In this document: one piece after another, positions 1 through 10,020 of the stretch
Layout: the number at the start of each line of letters is the position of its first letter
How positions within the stretch are numbered: position 1 is the first letter of the stretch
Assembly: GCA_002304315.1 (NCBI GenBank)
Contig: NEUO01000006.1
Coordinates: 1 to 53,917, forward strand
Origin: Verrucomicrobiia bacterium Tous-C4TDCM
GTDB taxonomy: Bacteria > Verrucomicrobiota > Verrucomicrobiia > Verrucomicrobiales > Akkermansiaceae
Direction of reading: 5' to 3'
Length of the DNA: 53,917 nucleotides
Notes under the pieces: model-generated
The model's database searches: none
The model's input: only the letters and a program-made list of their open reading frames with translations
What the model was told of the DNA's origin: nothing
Program-made: the position numbers and the translations under genes

Positions 1-58
1 TGACGGTTCCGGTTAGAATTACCCCGGAAAGTTGCAAAAACCCAATTATCAAAGATTT

Positions 59-3000
59 ATGACCAAGAGGCCGTTGCTTTGGACCCTCGCCGCCGCGCTG
101 TGTGTTTTTGTCGGGATTTGGCGTTCCGCTCAAGTAAAGACACCGCTTCAGGATCGCCAGGAATCGATCGAGCCACCGGCGGTCGCCGCGGAAGTGGAGG
201 CATCCGCGCCCGGCGGCGAAGGCGCGGGTGGACCCATTGCCCCGGCTGCCCCGGCTTCCGATGAGGCCCAGCGGCCCGCCATTGCCGAGATCTCCGACTT
301 CCGCGACTGGGCCCAGTCCTATCTTTCCGCACCCCGCGGTCAGCGCGATGCCATGCTGGAGAAGGGCAAGGAACTCGCGGTTGCCCACACCCGGCGGATC
401 GCGGAGATGATCCCGCTCGATCCCGAACAGGCGATCGCCAACGCCGTGCCGATGGTGATCCGCCAGGACTTGCCGGAAAGCATCGTGTCCCTGTTGGAAA
501 ACCGCGTCCGCTTGAAAGCCGCACTGATCGTCAACGGCAACATTCCGCTTCCTGGACAGGAGAATTCACCCGATTTCAAGCCCTACACCCGTGTGGTCTC
601 CACCGAGGAAGGTGAGCACTGGAACGCCTATGTCTTTGGGAAGCGCGGGCAGCAGCAGACCTTGTCGTCCACCTCGATCAACGGGATCTCCGTCGGATAC
701 GACATGGCGGTGGCGGATTCTCCCCTGCGCCAGCTCGAGAACGGCGAGCGCCCGGTCCCGGCCGGCAGGCAGGTCGTCGAGAGCTGCCCTGTATCCGACA
801 AGGAAACCGTCGTTGAAAGAACGGAGACCGGCACGCTTCCTCCCGTCACCGAGGACCCCCCCGCCTTCGAAACCCCGGAGCGCATTATTTACGTCTGCTC
901 GGGCGGTCACATCCAGCAGGTCGCCGAGGAATACTCCACCGAAGAGGAGCGCGCCCACTGGGAATCCCGCGGCGCCACCTTGAATGCCGGAGCAGGATCC
1001 GGCGCGCCCACCGATCCGACCAGTGCGATCCCCGGCGGTTCGACCACCGGCCAACGCAACCTGCTTTACATCCGGGTGACCTTCCCCGACCACCTCATCG
1101 ATCCGCAATCCGAGGCGGAGTGCCACGATTCCCTCCGCCAGATGGCGGACTGGATCGCACAGACCAGCTACGGGCGGTGTTACTACACCTACACGGTCGC
1201 GCCGCTCATTGTGCTGCCCTATCCCGAGAGCTGGTATGTCCAGCATCAGACCGATGGTGCCTCAGGCGATTCGATGCTGAGAGGCCATGCCATCACGCTC
1301 GCCAGAGCCGCGGGCTACGACAACCTCGCCTATGACAACGAGGTCATCCGTTGGAACGGCGCGGTCGGACCCTACGGCGGCTCCGCCGGCGTCGGCGGCC
1401 GGAACATGAACCTGAAGACGAACTCGGTAGGCACGTTCCTGCACGAGCTCGGCCACAACCTCGGCCTGTGGCACGCGAATTACTGGCAAACCAGCCCGCC
1501 CAGCTCCATCGGACCCGGCAGCAACGGCGAATACGGCAACCTCTTCGACCTGCTGGGCAGCAGCGGCGGCCTGGGCCAGTTCACCGCGTCTTTCAAAAAC
1601 GCCATCAGCTGGCTGCCCAACGAAACCCATTGGACGGTGAACAGCCCCGGCGTCTACCGCATCCATCAGTGCGACTCCACCATCCAACACCCCGCCTACC
1701 GTTACGCGCTGCGCGTCAAGAGGGACACGGAACGGGACTACTGGGCGGAGTTCCGCCAGCTCCACACGACCAACACCGGGTTCATGAACGGCCTGATGCT
1801 GACTTGGGACCGCTGGGGCCAAGGCAACATCGGCGGCAGCGGCGGCGCCCCGGGAAATGGCAGCAACGGCGGTGCCCATCTGCTGGACATGACCCCCGGC
1901 TCTTTCGGCAACGGCATCACCGACACCCGCAACGACTCCGCCCTCTGGATCGGCCGGACTTTCAGCGACAAGGATACCAACATCCACATCACCCCGATCT
2001 CGAAGAACAGCACCACGCCGCCCTCGATGGACGTCTACGTCCACACCGGAGACGCCCCGGGCAACCTCGCCCCGACCCTCTCGATCACTGCCAGCAGCAC
2101 GAGCGTGGCCACCAACGCCAGCGTCACCTTCACGGCCACCGCTTCCGACCCGAACAGCGACCCTCTCGCCTACTCCTGGGTGTTCAACGACGGCACCTAC
2201 TCGACCAACAACAGCGCGGTGCAGACGAAGTCGTGGAGCGCCGCCGGGCACTATCAGGTGCTGTGCACGGCGAGCGACATGAAGGGCAAGCGCACCACCC
2301 GTGCGGTTCACGTCACCGTCGGCAGCCCCACCACGTTCACGGTGAGCGGAAACATCACCGGCCCTGATTCGCTGCCAATCGAGGGCGTCTATGTCGCGAG
2401 CCACGCGCCTTCTAACATCACCAGCCATCCTAACAGCTCCATCTTCAGGGGCACCTGGACCGACAGCGACGGCAACTACACGCTGACCGGCCTCGCCGCC
2501 GGCAGCTACACGATCAGCCCCAATCTTTATCCGAACGTCTTCACCCCGTCGGGATTCACCAATCCTTTGACCGTGGGCCCCAGCACCACCGGAAAGAACT
2601 TCACCAGCGCGTCCCTGCCCACGATCACCATCAACCTCACCGACCCGGTCGCCAACGAGGCCGCCTCGCCCGTAACGGGAACGGTCCGGCTGGAACGCAC
2701 CGGAAGCACCGCGAGCGCCCTCTCCGTCCAGATCTTCAACACCAACACCGGGACCGCCACCCGCAACACCGACTACAGCCTTTCTCCGGCACCCACCGCC
2801 TCGACCGCCGGAGGCGGCAGCGGCACCTCGGAATACATCGTCCCCGCGGGCGCGACGTTCCTCGACATCACGGTCACGCCGGCGAACGACAGCACTTCTG
2901 AGGGCACCGAATACGCCGCGCTCAATTTCGCCAACACCAGCGGCGGCTACATCCTCGCCGGTCCCGCCGTCGCCTTCGTGGAGATCGTCGATGACGAAAA

Positions 3001-6000
3001 CTCCAACCTCCCGTCCGTCAAGCTCACTCAACTCGACAATGTGGCCTCCGAGGCCGGTGCGGACACCGCCACGCTGCTGCTCGAGCGCAAAGGCTCCACC
3101 GCCGCGAACCTGACCGTCAACCTGACCGTCAACCTGACGATGACGGGAACCTCCGCCAACGGCACCGATTACACGATCCCGTCCTCGGTGGTCATCCCGT
3201 CCGGCAGCCCGTCGGCCACCTTCACCCTCACCCCGGTGGACGATACGGCGCAGGAAGGCACCGAGACCTCGATCGTCACCATCGCCACCAACGCCGCCTA
3301 CGCCCGCGATCCTTTGTCCAACGCGCAAACCGTGACGATCCACGACAACGACCTGCCCGTCGTGTCCATCGCCGCGACCGACGCGACCCTGACGGAAACG
3401 GCGGGGGATCCCGGGGTGTTCACCATTTCACGCACGGGCGGCGATTCCTATCTGCCGCTCACCGTTGATTATGCCATCGCGGGCCGTGCGGTCCATGGAG
3501 CGGACTACCGCCGCCTCGAAGGCCGCGCGGTCATTCCCGCCGGGGCTTCCGCCACGACCGTGGAGATTTATCCCATCGACGATTCGGTGGATGAAGGCAT
3601 CCAGAACATCATCCTCCAGCTCCGGAGCACGGCCACTTACACGATCGGCGGCAGCGGCACCGCGACGATGAGCATCACCGACAACGATGAATCGCAGATC
3701 TATGTGAAACTCACGCAAAGCGGGGTCATCGAGCCCGCGACCGGCTCGGTCACCGCCGTTGCCTATCAGATCATCCGCCCCGCCAGCGGAGCGGCCATCA
3801 CGGTGAACTATGCCATGAGCGGAACGGCCACCGAAGGCGTCGACTACACCGGCACCACCGGCAGCGTCACCATCCTGGCGAGCGCGACGAGCGCCTACGT
3901 CACCATCGTGCCGGTGAACGACACCATTACGGAGGGACTGGAAACCATCGTCATGAGCCTCACGCCGGCCACCGGCGCCTACGGGCTGCGCACTCCCGTC
4001 GCCACCATGCTGCTGGGCGACAACGATGCCTTTGCCAGCGGCTCCGTCGCCTTCGCCGCATCCACCAGCTCCACCACCGAAGCCGCCGGCACGCACAATG
4101 TGGTGGTCAACCTCACGGGCTCCCCAGCCGGCACCGTCTCGGTCAGTTACCGCGTCAGCGCGGGCACGGCGACCGGCGGCGGCTACGACTACACGCTCGC
4201 CGTCGGCTCGCTCAGTTTCCCCTCGGGAACCACCACCCGGAACATCCCCATCACGATCCATCCGGACATCCTCGCTGAGCCAGCGGAGACCATCGTGGTC
4301 CAGCTCTTCAACAACAGCGGCGGCAATCTCGGCACGGCCACGCACACGGTGACCCTCAACAACCAGTCGATGCCCGAGGCCTTCACCGACGCGGCGACAA
4401 ACCTGCTGGCCAGCAGCGTGACGCTCAACGGCCGTGTCCTGCCGAATGCTTTGGCGACCAATGCCTGGTTCGAGTACGGCCCGACCGCCGCTTATGGCAG
4501 TTCCACCACGCCACAGGCCATCGGCTCCGGCACCACCAGCGCCAATGTCACCGCGGGACTCTCCGGTTTCGCTCCCGGCGGCTACCACTTCCGCTGTGTG
4601 GCTCAAAACAGCGCGGGGACCACTTATGGCATCAATCAGATCGTCTACTCCAACAATGCCAACCTCGCCACTCTTGTCACCAGCACGGGAACCTTCACGC
4701 CGATCTTTGACGCGGCCACCTTGTCGTATTCGGTGACCGTTCCCTTTGGAACCAACTCCGTCACCGTCGCCCCAACCGTGACCCAGGCCAACGCCACCGT
4801 GAAAGTGAACGGTTCCTCCGTCGCTTCCGGCACTGCCAGCGCCGCCATCGCCATCGGTTCCGGCACCACGACGGTGAACGTGCTGGTCACCGCGCAGGAC
4901 GGAGTGACCACCAGGACCTACACGCTGAGCGTTGCCCCGGCCGGCGCACTCACGCCGCAGACCATCACCTTCGGGGCCTTGTCCGCCACGACGTTTGGCA
5001 ACGGGCCCATCGCCCTGACCGCCACCGCTTCTTCCGGCCTGCCGGTTTCCTATTCGAGCTCCAACCCCGCGGTCGCCACGGTTTCCGGCTCCACGGTCAC
5101 CATCGTCAGTGCCGGCTCCACGAACATCACCGCCACTCAGTCCGGAAACAGCACCTACGAGGCCCCACCGCCGGTGATCCAGTCGCTGCTCGTGAACCAG
5201 GCCTCGCAGACCATCAGCTTCGGCACGCTTGCGACTGTCCTGGACGATGCCGTTCCGTTTGCACTGACCGCCACGGCCAGCTCGAGTCTAACTGTTTCTT
5301 ACGCCAGTTCAAATCCCTTGGTCGCCACCGTTTCCGGCAGCACCGTCACGGTCGTCGGCGCCGGAACCACCACAATTACCGCATCCCAAGCCGGCAACAC
5401 CAACTATGCCGCGGCCACTGTCGTGCCGCAAACGCTGACAGTGGGGCGCTCGAACCCGCTGGCCTTCGTCACCGGCTCGCCTTACACGGTGTTGATCGGC
5501 CAATCCCTCGCGCTGAACGGCAGCGCTTCCCTGGCCTCCTTCGGCGAAACCCTCTCCACCTACGAGTGGGATCTCAACAACGACAGCGTCTTCGGCGATG
5601 CCACCGGCGCCACCCCCGCCTCCATTCCCTTCGCCACTCTAACAGGCACCTGGGGCATGGTTGCGGGCTCGAACACGATCCAGCTCAAGGTCACCGATTC
5701 CGCCAGCAAGACCTCCACGGTCTCCGCCACCGTGCAGATCCTGGTTTCCATGACGTGGGACGCCAACGGAACCACCGCGGGACAAACGAACGGCGCGGGC
5801 GCATGGCTCAATGCCAACCAGTGGTGGGACGGCGCGGCGAACCAAGGCTGGGCATCGGGTGCCAGCGCGATTTTCGGCGGCCCGAACACGGCGGGTGGTG
5901 CGGTGACGCTCGCCAGCCCGACGAGCGTGAACGCGATCACCTTCAACACCTTCACGGGAACCTACACGCTCGGTAGCGCAGCGCAGACACTCACCATCAA

Positions 6001-9000
6001 CGGCGGCATCAGCAAGATCGCAGCTTCCGGAATCGTCAGCATCGTCAGTCCGGTGATCCTCAACGGCGCGCAAACGTGGACCAACAATTCCACTTCCATC
6101 CTCAACGTCCAGGCCGCCACTTCGATGAATGGAGTCCTCACCGTCGGGGGCACCGGAGTCACTAGTTTTGACAATGCCAACGCCGTCATCAGCGGAGCGG
6201 GCGGCATCATCAAGGACGGCACGGGTCACCTCATCTTCAGTGGTGGCACCTCCCCCTTGCACACCTTCACCGGCGACGTCACCGTCAACGGTGGCTCCAT
6301 CGGATTCCAGACCCCCGCCTTCTTCACTGGCAGGAACGTCAGGCTCACCGGAGGCTATCTCGGCGGACGTTTCAGCAGCGGCTACACTTGGTCCGGTGGC
6401 CTGGGAACAGGTTTCAACCAAATCCAGATCACCGGCGGCACCGGCGGCACCAGCGGCTTCAGCGGCGAAGGAGGAAACGTCTCCACATTCCAGATCGGTG
6501 GATCCCTCTCCACCCTGGTCTGGGGAGCTTCCGGCGAAGGCTCGGCCACGGGTCACTTTAACCCTGCAGTCTTCCTCGCCAACGGCGACGTCAGAATGAA
6601 CACCAATGGCAAGGGAGCGCTGAACAACGCCATCGACCTCAACGGTGCGACCCGTAGCTTCACCTCCTTGCAGACAACCGACGGTGCAGGCACCAGCGGA
6701 TTCACCATCAATGGCACCATCTCCAACAGCAACGGCACCGCAGGCCTCATCAAGAACGGCGTCGGCAACCTGATCCTCGCTGCCGCCAACACCTACAACG
6801 GCCCCACCACCATCAGCGCCGGAACTCTGCAGATCGGAAACAACACCGCAGGGTCCCTTGGCAACGGCACGTATAACAGCAGCATCTCCATCGCCAGCGG
6901 CTCCAATCTCAGGATCTTCAGCACCTCCAACCAAACCCTCGGCGGTGTCATCAGCGGCGGCGGCGGCACCTGGACGCTCGGTGGAGCAGTCGGCAACAAC
7001 GGCACCACGACCGTCTCAGCCGGCAAGCTGGCACTCGGTGCGAGCAACGTCCTGTCCAATACGGTTCCGGTCTCGATCGCCGCCGCCACCCTCGACGCGG
7101 CCACTTACACCGATGCCTTGGGCACCCTCGACGTCACGGCGGCCGCCACCATCAATCTCGGATCAGGCGCCGCCCTCGCCTTCGCCGACAGCAGTGCCAT
7201 CGACTGGACCGGCGGCACGCTGAATCTAACCGGCACCTTCAATCCCGGTTCGTCCCTCCGCTTCGGCACCGGCAGCACCGGCCTCACTTCCATCCAACTC
7301 ACGAAGATCACCGCTGCCGGCTTCGGTCCCTTCTTCCTCGATGCCAACGGCTATCTCACTGTGGACAACACCCCGCCGACGCTCGCGGGCAACAACATCG
7401 TCGATGACAACGGCGGCGGCTCGGTTCTCACCAACGCCCTCGTCACCTACACAATCGCCTTCAGCGAGGACATGAACGCCGCCACGGTTACCGCCGCCGA
7501 CTTCGGCAACGCGGGCACCGCCGCTGTGACCATCGGCGCGGTCATCGAAACCACGCCCGGAGTCTTCGCCGTGCAGGCCACCCCAACCAGCGCCGGAACC
7601 CTGCAACTCCAGGTCAATCCCGGTGCCATCCTAAGCGATGTCGAGGGCAACGCCCTGGTCACCACCTCCGCCATCGCCGATGACACCATCATCACCGTGG
7701 CTCCACTCAACACCGCGCCGGTCGCTAACTCGCAGAGCGTCGGCACGGCGGAAGACATCGCCCTGCCGATCACTCTCACCGCCACCGACGGCGAATCCAA
7801 TCCGCTGACCTATGTGCTCATCACCCCACCCGCGAAGGGCACGCTCAGCGGCAGCCCGCCGAACCTGACCTACACGCCCGCCGCCAACTCCAACGGAGCC
7901 GACAGTTTCACCTTCAAGGCCAACGACGGCTTGCTCGACTCGGCACCCGCAACCGTCTCGATTGCCGTGACACCGGTCAACGACGCGCCACTGGCCCTTG
8001 CCCAGAGCGTGAGCACGGCGGAAGAAACCCCGCTGACCATCACCTTGGCAGGCACCGACGTTGAGAACGACGCCCTCACCTACACCCTTTTCACTTCACC
8101 CGCCAGCGGCACGCTCAGCGGCACCGCGCCGAACGTTCTCTACACGCCTGCGGCCGATTTCTACGGTGCTGCCAGCTTCACCTTCATCGTCAACGACGGC
8201 ACCGCAGCCTCGGAAATCGCCACCGTTTCGATCACGGTGACGGCAAGCAACGACGCACCGGTCGCCGCCGCTCAAAACGTGAGCACGGCCGAAGAGACCG
8301 CCCTGCCGATCACCCTGGCTGGCACCGACGTGGATCTCGACGCTCTCACCTACGCCATCGTCACCCCACCCGCGAACGGCACCCTAAGCGGCAGCGCGCC
8401 GAACCTGACCTACACGCCCGCCGCCAACTCCAACGGAGCCGACAGTTTCACCTTCATCGCCAACGACGGGACGGGGGCCTCGCCACCCGCGACCATCTCG
8501 ATTACCGTGACACCGGTCAACGACACACCTGTCGCTGCGTCGCAGGATGTCACCACCGCGGAAGACGCCACCTTGCCCGTCACGCTGACAGGCACCGACG
8601 TGGAAAACAGCGCCCTCACCTACACCATCGTCGCGCTTCCAACGAACGGCACGCTGAGCGGGACTGCGCAGAACTTGTCGTACACGCCAGCCACGAACTC
8701 GAACGGAACTGACAGTTTCACCTTCACGGTCAATGATGGCACGGTTGATTCCGCGCCTGCACCGGTTTCCATCACCGTCACGCCGGTCAACGATGCCCCG
8801 GTTGCCATTGCACAGGACGTGGCCACGGACGAAGACCTCGCCCTTCCCATCGCGCTCTCAGGCACCGATGTGGATCTCGACGCCCTCACCTACACCATTG
8901 TCTCCTCGCCGGAGAACGGCACGCTCAGCGGGATCGCGCCGAACGTAACCTTTACGCCTTCCGGGAATTACAGTGGGTCCTCCAGCTTCACCTTCACGGT

Positions 9001-9895
9001 CAACGATGGAACCATCGACTCCGCCGTGGCGACCGTTTCGATCACCGTCACCGAGGCGATCGACCCACCGGTGTTTATCACCAGTCCGATCGTCGCGGGG
9101 GGAGTCAGTGAAGGCATCTCCTACACCGGCCAGACCTTGGCCGGAAGCGCCACCGACGCCGACCCGGGGGACACCCTCACCTACTCGAAGGTCAGCGGCC
9201 CGGCGTGGCTGGTCGTCGCGGCGGACGGCACGCTCTCGGGCACACCTCCATCGGGCTCGGCGGAGCTCAACTCTTTCGTAGTGCGCGCCACCGACAGCGC
9301 CTCGGCCAGCGCCGACGCCACCTTGGAAATCACCGTGACCGGCCTGCCTTTGCCATGGGTTTCGTCCGATATCGGCACCGGCATGCTTGCGGGTTCCACG
9401 ACGTTCAACGCGGGCATCTTCACCCAGTCAGGATCGGGAATTATCGGCTCCACCGGCGACAAACAGCGCTTCACCTATCAAACTCTCACTGGCGATGGTG
9501 AAATCATCGCGAGAATCAGCGGGCTCCAGAATACCGGCAACTCGTCGCGCGTCGGCGTGATGATCCGCGATTCGCTGGCCGCGAACTCCAAGCAGATCTT
9601 CATGGGCATGACCGGCTCCGGCGCCTACCGCTGGGTGCGCCGCACCGCCACCGGCGGCAGCACCTCCAGCACCAACAGCAACTCCGGCACCGTGCCCAAC
9701 ACCTGGGTGCGCCTCGTCCGCAGTGGTAGCACGATCACCGCCTACAAGAGCGTCAACGGCACCTCCTGGACCACCGTCGGCAGCACCACGAACACGACCT
9801 TCGCCGCCACCTGCCACATCGGCCTGGCCGTGGGCAGCGGCAGCGACAGCGCGCTCGACACTTCGCAGTTCAGCAACATCAATGTGACGCCGTGA
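59..9895 (+). CDS. Giant secreted multidomain metallopeptidase/adhesin
   Basis: A predicted secreted zinc peptidase fused to a very long stalk, 3,278 residues from the ATG at 59; a TTG at 32 is a possible alternative start, but the ATG directly precedes MTKRPLLW and a hydrophobic signal segment. The zinc site HELGHNLGLWH lies at residues 462-472 and fits the HExxHxxGxxH pattern of metzincin-type peptidases (M6/M11-like). Rough order after it: PKD 670-755, carboxypeptidase-regulatory-like 760-853, five Calx-beta domains 855-1436, FN3-like 1441-1528, cadherin-like beta-sandwich 1533-1626, two Ig-like 1634-1798, PKD-like to 1896, autotransporter-type beta-strand repeats 1898-2438, SbsA-like Ig to 2550, five identical-length Big_9/cadherin-like repeats to about 3000, a putative Ig domain, and a terminal ConA-like domain 3096-3278. 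No PEP-CTERM or LPxTG tail is visible. The zinc motif is seen directly; substrate and exact peptidase family are inferred. Confidence 0.85.
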   Translation: MTKRPLLWTLAAALCVFVGIWRSAQVKTPLQDRQESIEPPAVAAEVEASAPGGEGAGGPIAPAAPASDEAQRPAIAEISDFRDWAQSYLSAPRGQRDAMLEKGKELAVAHTRRIAEMIPLDPEQAIANAVPMVIRQDLPESIVSLLENRVRLKAALIVNGNIPLPGQENSPDFKPYTRVVSTEEGEHWNAYVFGKRGQQQTLSSTSINGISVGYDMAVADSPLRQLENGERPVPAGRQVVESCPVSDKETVVERTETGTLPPVTEDPPAFETPERIIYVCSGGHIQQVAEEYSTEEERAHWESRGATLNAGAGSGAPTDPTSAIPGGSTTGQRNLLYIRVTFPDHLIDPQSEAECHDSLRQMADWIAQTSYGRCYYTYTVAPLIVLPYPESWYVQHQTDGASGDSMLRGHAITLARAAGYDNLAYDNEVIRWNGAVGPYGGSAGVGGRNMNLKTNSVGTFLHELGHNLGLWHANYWQTSPPSSIGPGSNGEYGNLFDLLGSSGGLGQFTASFKNAISWLPNETHWTVNSPGVYRIHQCDSTIQHPAYRYALRVKRDTERDYWAEFRQLHTTNTGFMNGLMLTWDRWGQGNIGGSGGAPGNGSNGGAHLLDMTPGSFGNGITDTRNDSALWIGRTFSDKDTNIHITPISKNSTTPPSMDVYVHTGDAPGNLAPTLSITASSTSVATNASVTFTATASDPNSDPLAYSWVFNDGTYSTNNSAVQTKSWSAAGHYQVLCTASDMKGKRTTRAVHVTVGSPTTFTVSGNITGPDSLPIEGVYVASHAPSNITSHPNSSIFRGTWTDSDGNYTLTGLAAGSYTISPNLYPNVFTPSGFTNPLTVGPSTTGKNFTSASLPTITINLTDPVANEAASPVTGTVRLERTGSTASALSVQIFNTNTGTATRNTDYSLSPAPTASTAGGGSGTSEYIVPAGATFLDITVTPANDSTSEGTEYAALNFANTSGGYILAGPAVAFVEIVDDENSNLPSVKLTQLDNVASEAGADTATLLLERKGSTAANLTVNLTVNLTMTGTSANGTDYTIPSSVVIPSGSPSATFTLTPVDDTAQEGTETSIVTIATNAAYARDPLSNAQTVTIHDNDLPVVSIAATDATLTETAGDPGVFTISRTGGDSYLPLTVDYAIAGRAVHGADYRRLEGRAVIPAGASATTVEIYPIDDSVDEGIQNIILQLRSTATYTIGGSGTATMSITDNDESQIYVKLTQSGVIEPATGSVTAVAYQIIRPASGAAITVNYAMSGTATEGVDYTGTTGSVTILASATSAYVTIVPVNDTITEGLETIVMSLTPATGAYGLRTPVATMLLGDNDAFASGSVAFAASTSSTTEAAGTHNVVVNLTGSPAGTVSVSYRVSAGTATGGGYDYTLAVGSLSFPSGTTTRNIPITIHPDILAEPAETIVVQLFNNSGGNLGTATHTVTLNNQSMPEAFTDAATNLLASSVTLNGRVLPNALATNAWFEYGPTAAYGSSTTPQAIGSGTTSANVTAGLSGFAPGGYHFRCVAQNSAGTTYGINQIVYSNNANLATLVTSTGTFTPIFDAATLSYSVTVPFGTNSVTVAPTVTQANATVKVNGSSVASGTASAAIAIGSGTTTVNVLVTAQDGVTTRTYTLSVAPAGALTPQTITFGALSATTFGNGPIALTATASSGLPVSYSSSNPAVATVSGSTVTIVSAGSTNITATQSGNSTYEAPPPVIQSLLVNQASQTISFGTLATVLDDAVPFALTATASSSLTVSYASSNPLVATVSGSTVTVVGAGTTTITASQAGNTNYAAATVVPQTLTVGRSNPLAFVTGSPYTVLIGQSLALNGSASLASFGETLSTYEWDLNNDSVFGDATGATPASIPFATLTGTWGMVAGSNTIQLKVTDSASKTSTVSATVQILVSMTWDANGTTAGQTNGAGAWLNANQWWDGAANQGWASGASAIFGGPNTAGGAVTLASPTSVNAITFNTFTGTYTLGSAAQTLTINGGISKIAASGIVSIVSPVILNGAQTWTNNSTSILNVQAATSMNGVLTVGGTGVTSFDNANAVISGAGGIIKDGTGHLIFSGGTSPLHTFTGDVTVNGGSIGFQTPAFFTGRNVRLTGGYLGGRFSSGYTWSGGLGTGFNQIQITGGTGGTSGFSGEGGNVSTFQIGGSLSTLVWGASGEGSATGHFNPAVFLANGDVRMNTNGKGALNNAIDLNGATRSFTSLQTTDGAGTSGFTINGTISNSNGTAGLIKNGVGNLILAAANTYNGPTTISAGTLQIGNNTAGSLGNGTYNSSISIASGSNLRIFSTSNQTLGGVISGGGGTWTLGGAVGNNGTTTVSAGKLALGASNVLSNTVPVSIAAATLDAATYTDALGTLDVTAAATINLGSGAALAFADSSAIDWTGGTLNLTGTFNPGSSLRFGTGSTGLTSIQLTKITAAGFGPFFLDANGYLTVDNTPPTLAGNNIVDDNGGGSVLTNALVTYTIAFSEDMNAATVTAADFGNAGTAAVTIGAVIETTPGVFAVQATPTSAGTLQLQVNPGAILSDVEGNALVTTSAIADDTIITVAPLNTAPVANSQSVGTAEDIALPITLTATDGESNPLTYVLITPPAKGTLSGSPPNLTYTPAANSNGADSFTFKANDGLLDSAPATVSIAVTPVNDAPLALAQSVSTAEETPLTITLAGTDVENDALTYTLFTSPASGTLSGTAPNVLYTPAADFYGAASFTFIVNDGTAASEIATVSITVTASNDAPVAAAQNVSTAEETALPITLAGTDVDLDALTYAIVTPPANGTLSGSAPNLTYTPAANSNGADSFTFIANDGTGASPPATISITVTPVNDTPVAASQDVTTAEDATLPVTLTGTDVENSALTYTIVALPTNGTLSGTAQNLSYTPATNSNGTDSFTFTVNDGTVDSAPAPVSITVTPVNDAPVAIAQDVATDEDLALPIALSGTDVDLDALTYTIVSSPENGTLSGIAPNVTFTPSGNYSGSSSFTFTVNDGTIDSAVATVSITVTEAIDPPVFITSPIVAGGVSEGISYTGQTLAGSATDADPGDTLTYSKVSGPAWLVVAADGTLSGTPPSGSAELNSFVVRATDSASASADATLEITVTGLPLPWVSSDIGTGMLAGSTTFNAGIFTQSGSGIIGSTGDKQRFTYQTLTGDGEIIARISGLQNTGNSSRVGVMIRDSLAANSKQIFMGMTGSGAYRWVRRTATGGSTSSTNSNSGTVPNTWVRLVRSGSTITAYKSVNGTSWTTVGSTTNTTFAATCHIGLAVGSGSDSALDTSQFSNINVTP
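7709..9058 (+). repeat. Five tandem 270-bp Big_9-type repeats
   Basis: Five in-frame units begin with the N-x-APVA signature at about 7709, 7979, 8249, 8519 and 8789, giving a constant 270-bp (90-residue) period. Each reads roughly NDAPVA..., (T/D)AEE..LPITL, a central LTY, GTLSG, NLTYTPA, SFTF and VSITVT. They encode Ig-like stalk domains. The exact period with no length drift suggests expansion by unequal recombination. Confidence 0.85.
9071..9895 (+). repeat. 3' copy 1 of a shared ~0.83-kb terminal module
   Basis: This segment encodes a putative Ig domain plus the terminal ~185-residue ConA-like domain. It matches 19130-19962 almost base for base in its second half. By eye about 95% of bases agree between 9529 and 9870 and the equivalent stretch near 19596. 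It is a direct repeat separated by about 10 kb. Confidence 0.85.
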
Positions 9896-9912
9896 TGCCC
9901 GGCCCCGGCGGC

Positions 9913-9929
9913 GCGGGCATCCTGCCCGC
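9913..9929. other. GC-rich hairpin in gap between the giant genes
   Basis: GCGGGC (9913-9918) and GCCCGC (9924-9929) form a perfect 6-bp stem with loop ATCCT, 17 bases past the first giant gene's stop. No T-run follows, so it is a weak terminator candidate; it could equally be an mRNA-stabilising or repetitive hairpin. Confidence 0.4.
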
Positions 9930-10020
9930 AGCTTGCTCTATCACGTGAATGGGTTGAGCCGGCATCTTCGCACCCTGACATGAAATTCGTTCTCTCCACA
10001 AGAGCTTGGAATCCACTACC

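Noticed and set aside
1262-3343. Open frame of about 690 codons antisense to the first giant gene
   Set aside because: Composition is Arg/Gly/Val/Asp-rich with no domains. It arises from high GC and GC-biased third positions of the gene on the plus strand.
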